Assembly (NCBI GenBank): GCA_916610825.1
Contig: OU744453.1
Location: forward strand, 10,311,826-10,375,825
Length of the DNA stretch: 64,000 nt
Direction of reading: 5' to 3'
From: Haliclystus octoradiatus
Taxonomy: Eukaryota; Cnidaria; Staurozoa; Stauromedusae; Haliclystidae
This document shows, piece by piece, positions 25,804 through 36,212 of the stretch. Below the pieces are notes generated by a model. That model did not search any database. It saw only the letters and a list, made by a program, of their open reading frames with translations, and was not told the DNA's origin. Position 1 is the stretch's first letter; each line of letters starts with the position of its first letter. The position numbers and the translations under genes are program-made.

Positions 25804-26266
25804 AATGCCTGCAGAAAGAAACTGGAGAATATTTAAATACAAAAATAAATCCAACTGAAAATTCTACCAGAGGAAAGAAGCAAAATCTGCTAACACTACC
25901 ATTACGCAAAACTAATTATGGACAAGCTGCATTTTCTTTTTATGGATCAAAGGTCTGGAACAATTTACCTAGTGATATTAGATCTATTAAAATCAGTAAG
26001 ACTTCATTTTATAGCAACGTTAGAAACCATTTTATAAGCACCCTTTAAATAGATATATTTGTATTAAAACCATTTTTTAAACGGTTTTGTTATTAATTAT
26101 TTTTTTTTTTAATTCTCATTTGTTAAAAAATCGTTAGTTCATATAGATATATTAAATTTATTATACCATAGTTATGTAAATCGAATGCAGTGTAAAACAG
26201 GTGCCGTTAGTGCGCCTACCTGTCATTTCTCGATACAAAATAAAGTTAACAAACAAACAAACAAAA
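25804..26266 (+). mobile_element. 5'-truncated LINE 3' end inserted in unit 3
   Basis: This segment is absent from units 1 and 2, whose uninterrupted sequence is GTGAATTACATAGC. It is flanked by a 4-bp repeat TACA. It encodes the extreme C-terminus of a LINE ORF2 (AAFSFYGSKVWNNLPSDIRS, stop at 26048). A short 3' UTR follows and the tail is (CAAA)n, like the tail of the full LINE at 28.4-34.7 kb. It inserted after units A and B separated. Confidence 0.85.
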
Positions 26267-26882
26267 TACATAGCATATCATCTGATGAAGTAATTACAAA
26301 ATGGTTGTACCTGACGGGCTTTCTTTTTACGAATTTCCCCTTTGCTTTGCGTATCGAAAGAAAATGTCATTTCACGCACTGATTTTGTTTTGCTGTTTGG
26401 AGCCGCAATGCGATGAAATGCCTTTTTTGCTTCGCGTTTCTATTGTTTGATATTTAAATTCAGATGTTCTCCAATATGTTCTGCTTACTTCAAAGTCGAA
26501 TAATTGCCTCTGTGTCTTATCCCTACTCACAGTTGGAATAATACATTAACTCCCAACTAAGTAGCCTGTATATAACAGGTAGCTGTAAGGGTAGATAAAT
26601 TGATCGCTACTTATGCATGTGGGCTTTATATACAGGGTCAATTCAACAGAAAATAAAGTTTTGGTCTTTGCAAGATTGACCATTATAGACAGCTGGACGT
26701 TATGGAGAGGTGACCGCTATAACAAGTTTGACAGTTTGAGAATTATAATGTTGTTTTCAAGTTTTCAGCAACGGGGGCATCTAGGGTGTCACCAGAATAT
26801 TCAAGTTACACGCATGTCAAAATCGCCAAATTCCCGTTCGAAAAAATCACTGATTTCATTTTCCTTAGATTGTACTTTTCAT

Positions 26883-26959
26883 AGCCTGCGTCCAGATTGA
26901 AATGTTTCTGAAGGACGTTACGCTTTCCTTCTGAAACGTTTTAGTCTGGATGCAGGCTA
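26883..26959. mobile_element. 77-bp foldback element
   Basis: A near-perfect palindrome: TAGCCTGCGTCCAGATT pairs with a right arm that reads AGTCTGGATGCAGGCTA. The arms extend inward to TTTCTGAAGGA / TTCCTTCTGAAA. It would fold into a long hairpin. It may be a tiny Tc1/mariner-type MITE with TA ends, but the class is not proven. Confidence 0.6.
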
Positions 26960-26968
26960 CCTTTTCGA

Positions 26969-27342
26969 GGATTAGGAGGATCAGCTCAGATGGCAGAGCA
27001 ACCGAACTTCAGATCTGATCATTTCTGATCGACTGCGGTTCAAATTCCCCGAAGGTCATCTCAGCATTGACTTATTTAAAACATCAAATGAGTACCACCT
27101 AAGAATGGCCGATGGAATGGTCCAGAGGGAATTGCATTGTGAGTAGCTGCGTCACACCGTTGTGCATCGACAGTCTAGGCTTATCTACCATGACATCTGT
27201 TGAAATTGATCTGCAGTGTCGCGGCTGAGATCAGTAGAGAAGCTTAACATCATTACTCTTAGCGAAAAGAGCCACTCTTCCAGAAATAGAGGAGTGGTAC
27301 GGTTGCCTTCGGTAGGGCGTTACCGGCTCAATTACATCATTA
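26969..27342 (+). mobile_element. tRNA-derived SINE, longer copy
   Basis: The tRNA-like head has an A box (CAGCTCAGATGGCAGAGC, about 26982-26999) and a B box (GGTTCAAATTC, 27037-27047). The body ends in sequence shared with the minus-strand copy at 5992-6219 (GTGTCGCGGCTGAGATCA, AAATAGAGGAGTGGTAC, CTTCGGTAGGGC). An 8-bp repeat CTTTTCGA flanks it (26961-26968 and 27343-27350). It sits right beside the foldback element. Confidence 0.8.
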
Positions 27343-27504
27343 CTTTTCGAACCTAAGAAGACAATGGCTTTCTTCAAAATTGGCATTGATTTTCATTGCA
27401 GTTATCCGAATTTGCACTTCTTCGACATTGTTTGACAAAGATATGGCTACAAAATATTGGATAGAGTTTTAAAGCCAGGTTGCATTTACGCGGGGATAAA
27501 CGAA

Positions 27505-28243
27505 TTATATGCATTTATACATCCTACAAAAAAGGTTTGACGATGGCGGGTCAGCAATCAATCTTCTACTTTCAAGTGTTTCAATATTCAAATTAACGAT
27601 GCGTTCTTTATAAATTAAATCGTTATGATACAGCAATGTTTTCAAAAATCGTATTTGCATAGATTCTAGCAATTTGATATCTTTTATCAACATTGATGAC
27701 CAAGCCTCACTGGCATATTCAAGGATGGGACGAATATACGTCATAAATAGTTTGATTTTAAATGAACAGTTTCTGCTATAAAATACACGACTAATCATTC
27801 TGCTACGAATAGCTGCCTTTTTTTACAATTGTTGTTATATGTGTAGAAAAATTTAACGTTGATGTCATTAAACACCTAGATCTCTGATTTTATCAACAGA
27901 TTCTAAATCTACTTCTCCAAGATGATAATTTTGCTTAGGATTACTTTTTCGCAAATGTAATACTTCGCATTTATGGCATGCCATTGTTAGCTGGTTATGA
28001 GTGGCCCACTGCATGATGTTGTCTAAATCAGCTAAAGGCAATATGATCAGCATTTGAGTCACACGTAAAGAACAGCTTACAATCGTCTGCATATAATCTG
28101 ATACTGCTGTGTTTTATTATATCAACAATGATATGAGATTTTATTTTTTGCAACAGTTTAGAATGTGAAGCAGTATCAAATGCTTTTGCACAATCTAAAT
28201 AAATAACATCAACAGAATGCTGACGATTTGTGACATGTGACAA
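27505..28243 (-). mobile_element. CR1-like LINE fragment
   Basis: Minus-strand ORF pieces carry RT motifs in order: VIYLDCAKAFDTASHSKLL, LYADDCKLFF (catalytic ADD), then VDKIRDLGV and FMTYIRPILEYASEAWSS. The pieces lie in different frames, so it is broken at about three places and both ends are missing. It differs from the fragment at 7212-8400 and from the intact LINE next to it. Its 5' side abuts the (ATC)n microsatellite. Confidence 0.75.
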
Positions 28244-28252
28244 CAGTTTGTG

Positions 28253-28254
28253 TT

Positions 28255-28349
<95 letters not shown>

Positions 28350-28366
28350 TATCATCATTCCATCAT
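28253..28366. repeat. (ATC)n microsatellite, left part
   Basis: About 30 copies of ATC with few interruptions. A short block of the same repeat (34688-34703) resumes directly after the 3' tail of the neighbouring LINE, so the LINE appears to have landed inside this microsatellite. Confidence 0.95.
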
Positions 28367-28530
28367 GGACGGACGGAAATTATTTTACTCCCCTGACCTA
28401 TTTTGATATGATAGCTACAATGAATTTATAATATCTCAATTGCTGAATAAAGTTTATTAGATTTGAAAAGAGTTATTATAGTACATTGTATCTTGTATTG
28501 ATGATACCAAAAGCGACGCAATAAAACCGT

Positions 28531-30744
28531 ATGGCTGTAAAGTCAGGCAGGAGCCTTAAAGTTTTGAATGAATTTGAGAATACGAAACTCGATTCAAGCA
28601 CATGTATAACTACATCCATCAAAGCTAGCTATAGAAACGACATATTACATACTGCAAGATTTAACACTACAGATGTTAAAATATGGATAGAAGCGACAAT
28701 CAATTATTTCAATGATATCAACATTTTATCAACTAGAAAGCCAACAAAACTAGAAGACAAGACAGTACTTTCCTTCTTCGCCCCTAAATCAACTCTTGGT
28801 AAACAAAAGAAATTATTAACAATTAACTTTTTCAGTACAGGGACAATTATGTGCTCAGGTGAGGAATTAGAAAGTTTTATAGATCAACATTTTTTAAAAA
28901 TTAATGACTCAATAATTACTGAGAAGCCCCAGGAAAATCTACAGAATGATAAGAAAGGTGTATTTAAACAAGTAACTGGCGCTTTGAGTATGCAAAACAA
29001 CAGCGACACTGAAACGGAAATTGACGATGGAAGTCAGGGCGTATTGACCGACAACAGTTCATCACCATCAGAAATGACATTAGGATGTCCCGGACCATCA
29101 GACAAAGTGATTAGTACGAATGATGACAATTACAAACTTATTTTAGAGCCCTCGAATAATTCCACTTTTGACACAATTATATTAGATAGCGCAGGTGAAC
29201 ACGAACAATTAAGCCCCAATATCATGTTAAAACGAGGTGAAAGCCTTGGTCATACCAATCAATCGACAACAGTCCCTGAACGAAAACAAATTATTGGTAT
29301 TTCAAAAATTACAGACAAAAAATCAATCGTAGTTGCCGACACAGATCCGATATCACCTAATGAAGATCTGTGGAGGGCATTACGCAACCTGCAAATTCAT
29401 GTTTATAATCTCGAGGAAGAGAACTCGGTGTTGAAAGCTAAAGTTGACTCCATAGAAAAACGATTATCTAGCTCAACTAACGCGGTTAAAGTAGCAAGAG
29501 ATAATATACCCAACAATAACATAATTGAAAATAGAAACAGCAAAACAATTCAACAGTCGAAAGGGGAATATTCTCGCACCCAAAATGAAACACAAGATCT
29601 GTTGATTATTGGAGATTCCCATCTTCGACACATCAACCCAAAACGTATTTCAAAATCGGCCGACGCTAAAAAAATAGTATGTCAAGGAATGGCCACCCAC
29701 AAATTTATTTCAGAAATCGAAGACATAGGTAAGACAAAAGATCAATACAAACACATTATCCTACACATCGGATCAAATGACATACACTCACAACACCTAG
29801 ACGTCTCATTGACAGACCATAAAAGAGTAATCGAAACCGCTAAAAGACTGTTTCCACATGCTAAGCTGCATCTGTCATCAGTATTACCTAAAACAGATAA
29901 CCAGAAGACAAATGAGGCGATTGAAGTATTTAACAACGAGATGGAAACTTTCTGCAGAGGAACAAACATTAATTACATCAATCACACAAAAACATTCACG
30001 ATTGTCAAAGACGGACAATCTAAACTTAACCCTAAGTTATATCTTCCAGATAAAACCTATACGAACGAACATGGCACAAAACTCCTTGCCACAAATTTTA
30101 TCAGAAATTTTCACAAAATAGAAACAACTACTTCAGAGGCAAAAGAATTTCAAACATTTACTAACACAAACAGCTCTAATAAATCAGTAATGTATCAAAC
30201 AACAGTTCAAACACAACAAACGAATCCTCCTTTATTGACCAATAAGCCCGTGAATACAAACAACGATGTAACAGAAAATATCCAAATCCAAGAGGAGCGC
30301 AAAAATAAAGATGAAAGAAATATGTATAACACACCATACAACGGAGGTAGAGATATGGCGTACAATACCGGTAATTTCAACATACAACAAAATCATCCGC
30401 AACAAAATCAATACCACTTACAACCACAAATGAGACCTATCCACGCAAATCACAACCAGCAAAATCAACAAATAGGCACTAACATGTCAGTAGGCCCTGG
30501 CATGCCATCTGCATACTCACAGCCCCCCAGAAATCCCCCTCCGTTACTTGGGCCATATCAAAATCATAATACAAGAGAAATGATGCCACCGTATGGAGGT
30601 ATTAACCTACCCCACTATAACAACTTTGCACCCCCCCTAATGACCATGCCTCTCAATCAGCAATATTATATACCAATGAGCACACAAAAACAATGGAATG
30701 ACACGCTCTTTTACCCACAAAATCAAATGCATAGATGTTATTAA
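28531..30744 (+). CDS. LINE ORF1 protein with SGNH esterase domain (737 aa)
   Basis: Likely an RNA-binding or chaperone protein of the retrotransposon that also carries a lipase/esterase fold, as known for ORF1 of CR1-like LINEs. Residues 285-312 look like a short coiled coil (LEEENSVLKAKVDSIEKRL). The SGNH domain spans about 356-535. It starts with DLLIIGDSHLRH (nucleophile Ser in GDSH), then has the GSND block (LHIGSNDIH) and the probable Asp/His pair in PDKTYTNEHG. The C-terminal 190 residues are rich in Gln, Asn and Pro. ORF1 starts at the ATG at 28531. What the esterase does in these elements is not known; membrane-related roles have been suggested. Confidence 0.8.
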   Translation: MAVKSGRSLKVLNEFENTKLDSSTCITTSIKASYRNDILHTARFNTTDVKIWIEATINYFNDINILSTRKPTKLEDKTVLSFFAPKSTLGKQKKLLTINFFSTGTIMCSGEELESFIDQHFLKINDSIITEKPQENLQNDKKGVFKQVTGALSMQNNSDTETEIDDGSQGVLTDNSSSPSEMTLGCPGPSDKVISTNDDNYKLILEPSNNSTFDTIILDSAGEHEQLSPNIMLKRGESLGHTNQSTTVPERKQIIGISKITDKKSIVVADTDPISPNEDLWRALRNLQIHVYNLEEENSVLKAKVDSIEKRLSSSTNAVKVARDNIPNNNIIENRNSKTIQQSKGEYSRTQNETQDLLIIGDSHLRHINPKRISKSADAKKIVCQGMATHKFISEIEDIGKTKDQYKHIILHIGSNDIHSQHLDVSLTDHKRVIETAKRLFPHAKLHLSSVLPKTDNQKTNEAIEVFNNEMETFCRGTNINYINHTKTFTIVKDGQSKLNPKLYLPDKTYTNEHGTKLLATNFIRNFHKIETTTSEAKEFQTFTNTNSSNKSVMYQTTVQTQQTNPPLLTNKPVNTNNDVTENIQIQEERKNKDERNMYNTPYNGGRDMAYNTGNFNIQQNHPQQNQYHLQPQMRPIHANHNQQNQQIGTNMSVGPGMPSAYSQPPRNPPPLLGPYQNHNTREMMPPYGGINLPHYNNFAPPLMTMPLNQQYYIPMSTQKQWNDTLFYPQNQMHRCY

Positions 30745-31025
30745 CTACACCATGGCACTACCAATGAAAATATTAAAAAGAATGCAGTACTATTGCGTCC
30801 AAGCAGATAAGTACTGTACTAATACACTACTAATTATATTACATAAATCAATAGCAGCCTATTATAATCTACATTTTATTACTATCGATTTTAGCACTAG
30901 TCTATACATTCCAATTGAATACAATTTCTACTTAGCATATATATATGTAGCAATAATTAAATGTTGCCACAGAAAATGCACTCTTTTCAATATGGAATCC
31001 CAAATTTTTTTATTCCCAAACCAAT

Positions 31026-34000
31026 ATGATTACAAAATCAAAAAATCTTAACATTACATTTTGGAATGTCAACGGATTAGGATCCAAGTTTGAGAACCCT
31101 GATTTTTTAAATATTTTTCAAAATGAAATAATTTTCCTTTGTGAAACATGGTTGAATAATAACAAAACATATGATATTCCACTTAAAAACCAATATACTG
31201 CTAATTTCAAAAATAGATCTAAAAAATCCAAAAATAATCTTCGAAATTCAGGAGGAATAATAACTTTAATTAAACATGATATCAAGTGCGGTATCACTGA
31301 AATACAATCAGAGTCAGATGACATTGTCTGGCTTAAACTTAATAAAACATTCTTTGCATTTGAAAAGGATTTATATATAGGTTTTTTGTACATCAGCCCC
31401 CACGTTTCATCTGTGGACACTATTCATAAGTCCCATGTTTTTGATATTCTCCAACGTGAACTTATAAACATCCCATGCGATTGTGACGTGGTTCTTGGGG
31501 GTGACTTTAACGCGCGAATAGGCAACGCCCAAGATTTTATCGAAAATGACGAAGATATTTTTTTCGATTTACCATCATCATACGAGCTAGATTTTGATAT
31601 TGTTTCTAGAAAATCACGAGACGACACTCGGAATGAATATTGCAGACATTTGATTGATATATGTACAAGTAACCAGCTAAGAATTCTAAATGGTAGACTG
31701 AAAGGAGATGAAAATGGAGAAATGACCTTTTGTAACGCTAAAGGATCGAGCGTGGTAGATTTTGTACTGGCATCTGAAAAATTATATCTGAATGACCAGC
31801 ATATCCTCAAATCACTTTCTGTTGACCAAGAAGGTTTAATCTATTCTGATCATTGTGCACTGCATCTCAGTTTAACTATTGACAGTATCATACCAAAGAA
31901 TACAGTTAATCCTGATATCTTTACTAATACCAGGCCGTCTCGCTATATTTGGTCGCATGATAGAGTATCAGAGTATAGTGCAAAATTTGACCAACTAAAA
32001 GTTAGACAGACCCTTCAAGAACTTGAATCGAATATTATCGAAAACGAAGACGACCTCAATAACTTCATAACTACTATAACTGATACATTAACTTTCTCGT
32101 GTGATGGCATTTTCAGGCTAAAATCATTCAGCAAACAGATTTCCAAAAGGCAACCCAAAGCAAATTGGTATACAAAAACATGTTCAGGAATAAAATCCCA
32201 GCTAAACAACATTATTCGGTTATTAAAAGTCAATCCAAGCAACCCTTACCTACGCGGACGTCTCTTCAAAATGCGTAAAGCTTACAAAACCGAGATAATA
32301 AAATCGAAGCAAAATTACAAGGCAACAGTTTTAAATGAAATTAATAATGCTATGTATACCAACAGAAGTAGATTTTGGGAACTTATAAATAAAAATCTGA
32401 AAACACAATCGTCAAACGAAAAAATGCCAAACCCTGAAGATTTACTTCTGCATTTTAAAAAATTACACGAAGATACTCTAACCGTCGATGATTCAACTAG
32501 CGAAGCATCAATGCCATTACGAGTACCATCATCACCAAGCCTTCTCGATTTTCACGACAGTTCAAATTTAAATCTACCCATAACGGAAGATGAAATTCTG
32601 ACGTCTTTAAAACTTTTGAAAATTCGAAAATCTCCAGGAACTGATGGTGTCCTATCAGAGATGATTCATTGTACGATTGATAAATTTCTAAAAATATACA
32701 AAAAACTTTTCAACAACATTTTACAATGCGGTATTTTCCCTCTGGCTTGGAAAGAATCTATGATCTTACCAATTCACAAATCTGGTGACTTACTCGACCC
32801 TTCTAATTATAGAGGAATAAGCTTAACAAGTATCCTTGGTAAACTTTTCTGTATCGTTCTTAACGAAAGACTAAACAATTTTTTGGAAACAAACAAATTA
32901 ATTCACCCAACCCAAGGAGGTTTCCAAGAAAATCGCCGAACAACCGACCATTTATTCTGCTTAAAAACAATCGTTGCAAAATATACAAAAAACCATCAAA
33001 AGCTATATGCCTGCTTCATTGACCTAAAAAAAGCGTTTGATTCTGTTTGCCAAAAGAGGCTCCTACAAAAACTAGAGCAACTCAATATCACTGGCAAGTT
33101 TTATGACATGATCAAAAGTTTGTACTCTGACAATTCTGCATTCATTATCCATAACAAAAGGCTAACCAAAGCAATCACACCAAACATTGGAGTAAGGCAA
33201 GGCTGCATACTTAGCCCAAATCTCTTTAATATCTTTGTAAATGACCTTGCCAAAACCATCACATGTAATTCCTCTGATCCTATTATCTTGCTAGATCAAC
33301 CATTAAACTGTCTGATGTTTGCAGACGACATTGTTCTTTTTTCTTCCACCCCACAAGGGCTTCAAAACTGTATTAATATAACTTCCCAATATTGTTCCAA
33401 ATGGAAACTAAATGTCAACCACGACAAGTCAAAATGTATCGTGTTTTCCAAATTACAACCATCGGGACCTTCGCACAATTTTTATATAGACGGGAAACAA
33501 CTTACTTACACTGATAGTTATAAATATCTTGGATTCACATTCCATAGATCATGCAAGCAGATTTTTGGTATAAAAGAGTTATGTAAAAAAGGTGAAAAGG
33601 CCTGGAACATGAGCAGGCGCTCGTTGAAGGGATCCCCCACGAACTACGTTGCTATCCATCATACGCTATATAATACCGTTGTTAAACCAATTCTCCTCTA
33701 TGCTTCCGACATTTGGGGAGACACTATAACTAATGAAGAGAACAACATACTTGAAGCACTGCAAAGAAAAATCATGCGCCAAATGCTGAGCGTAAAGGGA
33801 AATACGAACACCCTAGCAGTAAGAGGAGATCTAGGCATTGCACCACTGCAGATAGACATTAAAGTCACTGTATTGAAGTACTTGCTACGACTGATCAACT
33901 CCGATCGAAGCACGATTATATATAAATCCTTTTCTGAGCAAATGCTCGATAACTCGCCAACATCTTGGCTAGGGAAAGCTAAATCCTTTCTGTCAGAAGT

Positions 34001-34571
34001 CAACATAGACCTTTCATTACTACTATCCAAAGATACTGCTAGTAAATGGAGTAAAAAAAAATTAATCAATACAATCAAAGAAGAGCTAATTGATAAATAT
34101 TCTGAAAAATTTAAAAACTTAATCACTAACAGCCTAAACAGATCCAATCAATTAAATTTTTATGCAAATATTTATGAAAATTTTGAATTTCAAAGTTACC
34201 TACTAATACCAAATGCCTCCGCTAGGCGTGCAATAACTAAACTACGAACTAGTGCACATAAACTCGGGGTTCAGACTGGTAGATACTTTGACATTCCATA
34301 CCCAGAACGAACATGTAAATTTTGTGATGAAAACTATATTGACGATGAAGTGCACCTTCTGTTTCAATGCATTGATAATAACGATCTACGCGATCAATTT
34401 TTCAAAATAGCTGAAGAAGTATATACAAACTTCAGACAGATTGACACCAAAGAACAGTTAAAGGTTTTGTTTACCAAAGCATCATCCCAAATCACAAGAA
34501 GACTTGGGATATTTATCTCGAAGTCATTAAAAAAGCGACTTTCTGAAAGTCAAGTTGATGATATTATCTAG
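31026..34571 (+). CDS. LINE ORF2: APE endonuclease and reverse transcriptase (1181 aa)
   Basis: Nicks target DNA and copies the element RNA into the nick. Residues 1-270 form an APE-type endonuclease, with ITFWNVNGLGS, the catalytic Glu in IIFLCETW, GGDFNAR and the final SDHCALHL. RT spans about 530-830: GTDGVLSEMI, YRGISLTSILGKL, CFIDLKKAFDS, RQGCILSPNLFN and the catalytic FADD near residue 764. After the thumb there is a C-terminal Cys/His knuckle (CKFCDENYIDDEVHLLFQC). ORF2 starts 281 bp after ORF1 and in another frame, so it probably needs its own initiation. No break is seen over the full length, in contrast to the other LINE pieces of this window. Confidence 0.9.
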   Translation: MITKSKNLNITFWNVNGLGSKFENPDFLNIFQNEIIFLCETWLNNNKTYDIPLKNQYTANFKNRSKKSKNNLRNSGGIITLIKHDIKCGITEIQSESDDIVWLKLNKTFFAFEKDLYIGFLYISPHVSSVDTIHKSHVFDILQRELINIPCDCDVVLGGDFNARIGNAQDFIENDEDIFFDLPSSYELDFDIVSRKSRDDTRNEYCRHLIDICTSNQLRILNGRLKGDENGEMTFCNAKGSSVVDFVLASEKLYLNDQHILKSLSVDQEGLIYSDHCALHLSLTIDSIIPKNTVNPDIFTNTRPSRYIWSHDRVSEYSAKFDQLKVRQTLQELESNIIENEDDLNNFITTITDTLTFSCDGIFRLKSFSKQISKRQPKANWYTKTCSGIKSQLNNIIRLLKVNPSNPYLRGRLFKMRKAYKTEIIKSKQNYKATVLNEINNAMYTNRSRFWELINKNLKTQSSNEKMPNPEDLLLHFKKLHEDTLTVDDSTSEASMPLRVPSSPSLLDFHDSSNLNLPITEDEILTSLKLLKIRKSPGTDGVLSEMIHCTIDKFLKIYKKLFNNILQCGIFPLAWKESMILPIHKSGDLLDPSNYRGISLTSILGKLFCIVLNERLNNFLETNKLIHPTQGGFQENRRTTDHLFCLKTIVAKYTKNHQKLYACFIDLKKAFDSVCQKRLLQKLEQLNITGKFYDMIKSLYSDNSAFIIHNKRLTKAITPNIGVRQGCILSPNLFNIFVNDLAKTITCNSSDPIILLDQPLNCLMFADDIVLFSSTPQGLQNCINITSQYCSKWKLNVNHDKSKCIVFSKLQPSGPSHNFYIDGKQLTYTDSYKYLGFTFHRSCKQIFGIKELCKKGEKAWNMSRRSLKGSPTNYVAIHHTLYNTVVKPILLYASDIWGDTITNEENNILEALQRKIMRQMLSVKGNTNTLAVRGDLGIAPLQIDIKVTVLKYLLRLINSDRSTIIYKSFSEQMLDNSPTSWLGKAKSFLSEVNIDLSLLLSKDTASKWSKKKLINTIKEELIDKYSEKFKNLITNSLNRSNQLNFYANIYENFEFQSYLLIPNASARRAITKLRTSAHKLGVQTGRYFDIPYPERTCKFCDENYIDDEVHLLFQCIDNNDLRDQFFKIAEEVYTNFRQIDTKEQLKVLFTKASSQITRRLGIFISKSLKKRLSESQVDDII

Positions 34572-34687
34572 CCTGTAGTCATGTAAATAATTTAATTGAA
34601 TATGTATAAATAAGAATACATCTTACAAACCTGTCACACATCCTGTATTTATTTTGGATATATTGACAATAAATGAAACAAACAAAC

Positions 34688-34703
34688 ATCATCATCATCA
34701 TCA
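34688..34703. repeat. (ATC)n microsatellite, right part
   Basis: Five units of the repeat directly after the LINE tail AAACAAACAAAC. Together with 28253-28366 it marks the LINE target site. Confidence 0.85.
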
Positions 34704-35270
34704 TTTATTCAGAACCTTTAAGTTATACATAACTTTATTTCAAAGGACTGTTTGTGTTTGGCTTCCGTATTTCGTTTCATAGACACAAACTATTTGCTCG
34801 AATTTGCTATATTATCGTTATGTTGACAAATAAAAATGTAACAATAATAAATCCATGATATTCAAAGTTACGGAGACGGTTTTCATACTCTTCATTGCTT
34901 TCGTTACACATTAGTCTGTGCGGTTATAAATAATTTTCAACTTGACCATACTACCTAACCTGATAGCAGTCGAGATCGTGCTCAATGTCTTTTGACAGAG
35001 CTGCAAGGATAATGTCATGGTGTACGCATCGCATTCATTTTTGTAATTTTCACGCTTTATTGCGATCACCACTCACAAATACTTGTTCGACGATCGCAGA
35101 AGTGTTTTAGTTCAAAATTCAAAAATTGAAGTTTAAAATATGTAGTCTTTGACTTCATTCCATTAATTATTATTTATGTTGATATATTTTCAGAAAAGTA
35201 TCTGTAGCAGAAATCTTTCAGAAGCTAATTTCTATAATCAACTCACATGATGATTCAATTATTCAACTTT
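34704..35270. other. No gene seen
   Basis: AT-rich sequence between the LINE and a repeat region. No coding or RNA signal is visible. Confidence 0.35.
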
Positions 35271-35880
35271 ACTTTTCATGAATTATTTGTGAATTTCATG
35301 AACAAGTCGACTATTAGAAGTTAGAACTATTAGGGCAGTTTGTGAACCAATTCATAATTTTTGTGAATAAAGTTCATAAACTATTCAATTATATCAGAGC
35401 TATTAAACTTTTCACAAATTATTTGTGAAGTTCATTTAACTATCAAAACATTGGAACTATTAGTGCAGTTTATGAACTATCTATGAACTGGTCAACTATT
35501 CCTTGAGTTCTTGAACAAAGATCATGAACTGCTAAATTCTTTCTGAACTATTAAACTATTCATGAAGTTTGAGATTAAACGTTTGTTCATGAACTATTCA
35601 GTTATCTATCACCTATTCAACTTTTCATGAATAATTTGTGAATTTCATTAAAAACTCAGCTATTGGTACTATTAGGGCAGTTTGTGAACCAATTCATAAA
35701 TTTGTGAATAGAGTTCATGAACTATTCAATTATTTCAGAGCTATTAAACCTTTCACAAATTATTTGCGAAGTTCACAAACTATTTAAACATTGGAACTAT
35801 TAGTGCAGTTTATGAACTATCTATGAACTGGTCAATTATTCCTCAAGTTCATGAACTAAGATCATGAACTGCTATTAGTG
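35271..35880. repeat. Tandem pair of ~350-bp repeats rich in TTCATGAA
   Basis: Two diverged direct copies (about 35279-35545 and 35631-35873) share runs such as ATTAGGGCAGTTTGTGAACC, AGTGCAGTTTATGAAC and AAGATCATGAACTGCTA. Both are full of short palindromes of the type TTCATGAA or GTTCATGAAC. A foldback with the same motif lies at 62392-62550, so this may be a related non-autonomous element. Confidence 0.7.
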
Positions 35881-36212
35881 AAAGGCACAAAATTGTTGTG
35901 CTACAATTTTATGCTACAGTTGAATAAGTCAGACATCTCACTGGACAATAAAAGCCGACCTGTTCGACTTCAGAATATAACCAATTGGATACATCAATTA
36001 AAATTAAAAACATGGCAAATCATGTTTTACTGTTGGCGAACATATCTCAGTACCTAAATATCTTGTAAATTAATTATTTTGAAAAAATTGAGACTAGCAA
36101 GTATAGTAGCACACACTGAAACAGACGTAAGCTATGCTAGAATCCTCAAGATAGTATTTCATTACTAAGGTAAATACGATTTATGAGAAGAGAAGAGTGT
36201 AGGTTCTCATAC
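35881..36212. other. Short spacer, 3' flank of the SRFBP1 homologue
   Basis: No separate gene seen. The part next to 36213 probably holds the 3' UTR of the minus-strand gene. Confidence 0.35.

Larger units (their letters stand above)
21650..26747. repeat. Tandem unit 3 (type B, shortened)
   Basis: Third unit. It matches units 1 and 2 up to GACAGTTTGAGAATTAT near 26,747 and then leaves the homology, so the 2-kb tail with the MITE is missing. It is clearly more diverged than units 1 and 2 are from each other: amino-acid changes in exons 1 and 3, and one extra codon in exon 3. It also has its own LINE insertion at 25804-26266. Confidence 0.85.
28367..34687 (+). mobile_element. Full-length CR1-group LINE, both ORFs intact
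   Basis: About 6.3 kb with a 5' leader, ORF1 (28531-30744), a 281-bp gap, ORF2 (31026-34571), a short 3' UTR with AATAAA and a (CAAA)-type tail. Both ORFs are open, so the copy is young and may still be able to move. The exact 5' end is uncertain because it merges with the microsatellite. Clade is inferred from the esterase-type ORF1 and the RT. CR1/L2-like is most likely. Confidence 0.85.

Noticed and set aside
26980-27050. A tRNA gene (A and B boxes clear)
   Set aside because: The acceptor stem does not close, a long non-tRNA body follows and direct repeats flank the whole. It is the head of a SINE.
28256-28350. An ORF of repeated Ile (plus strand, 28237-28431)
   Set aside because: It is the translation of the (ATC)n microsatellite.
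28253-28366. A CRISPR-like array
   Set aside because: Pure trinucleotide repeat without spacers, in an animal genome.
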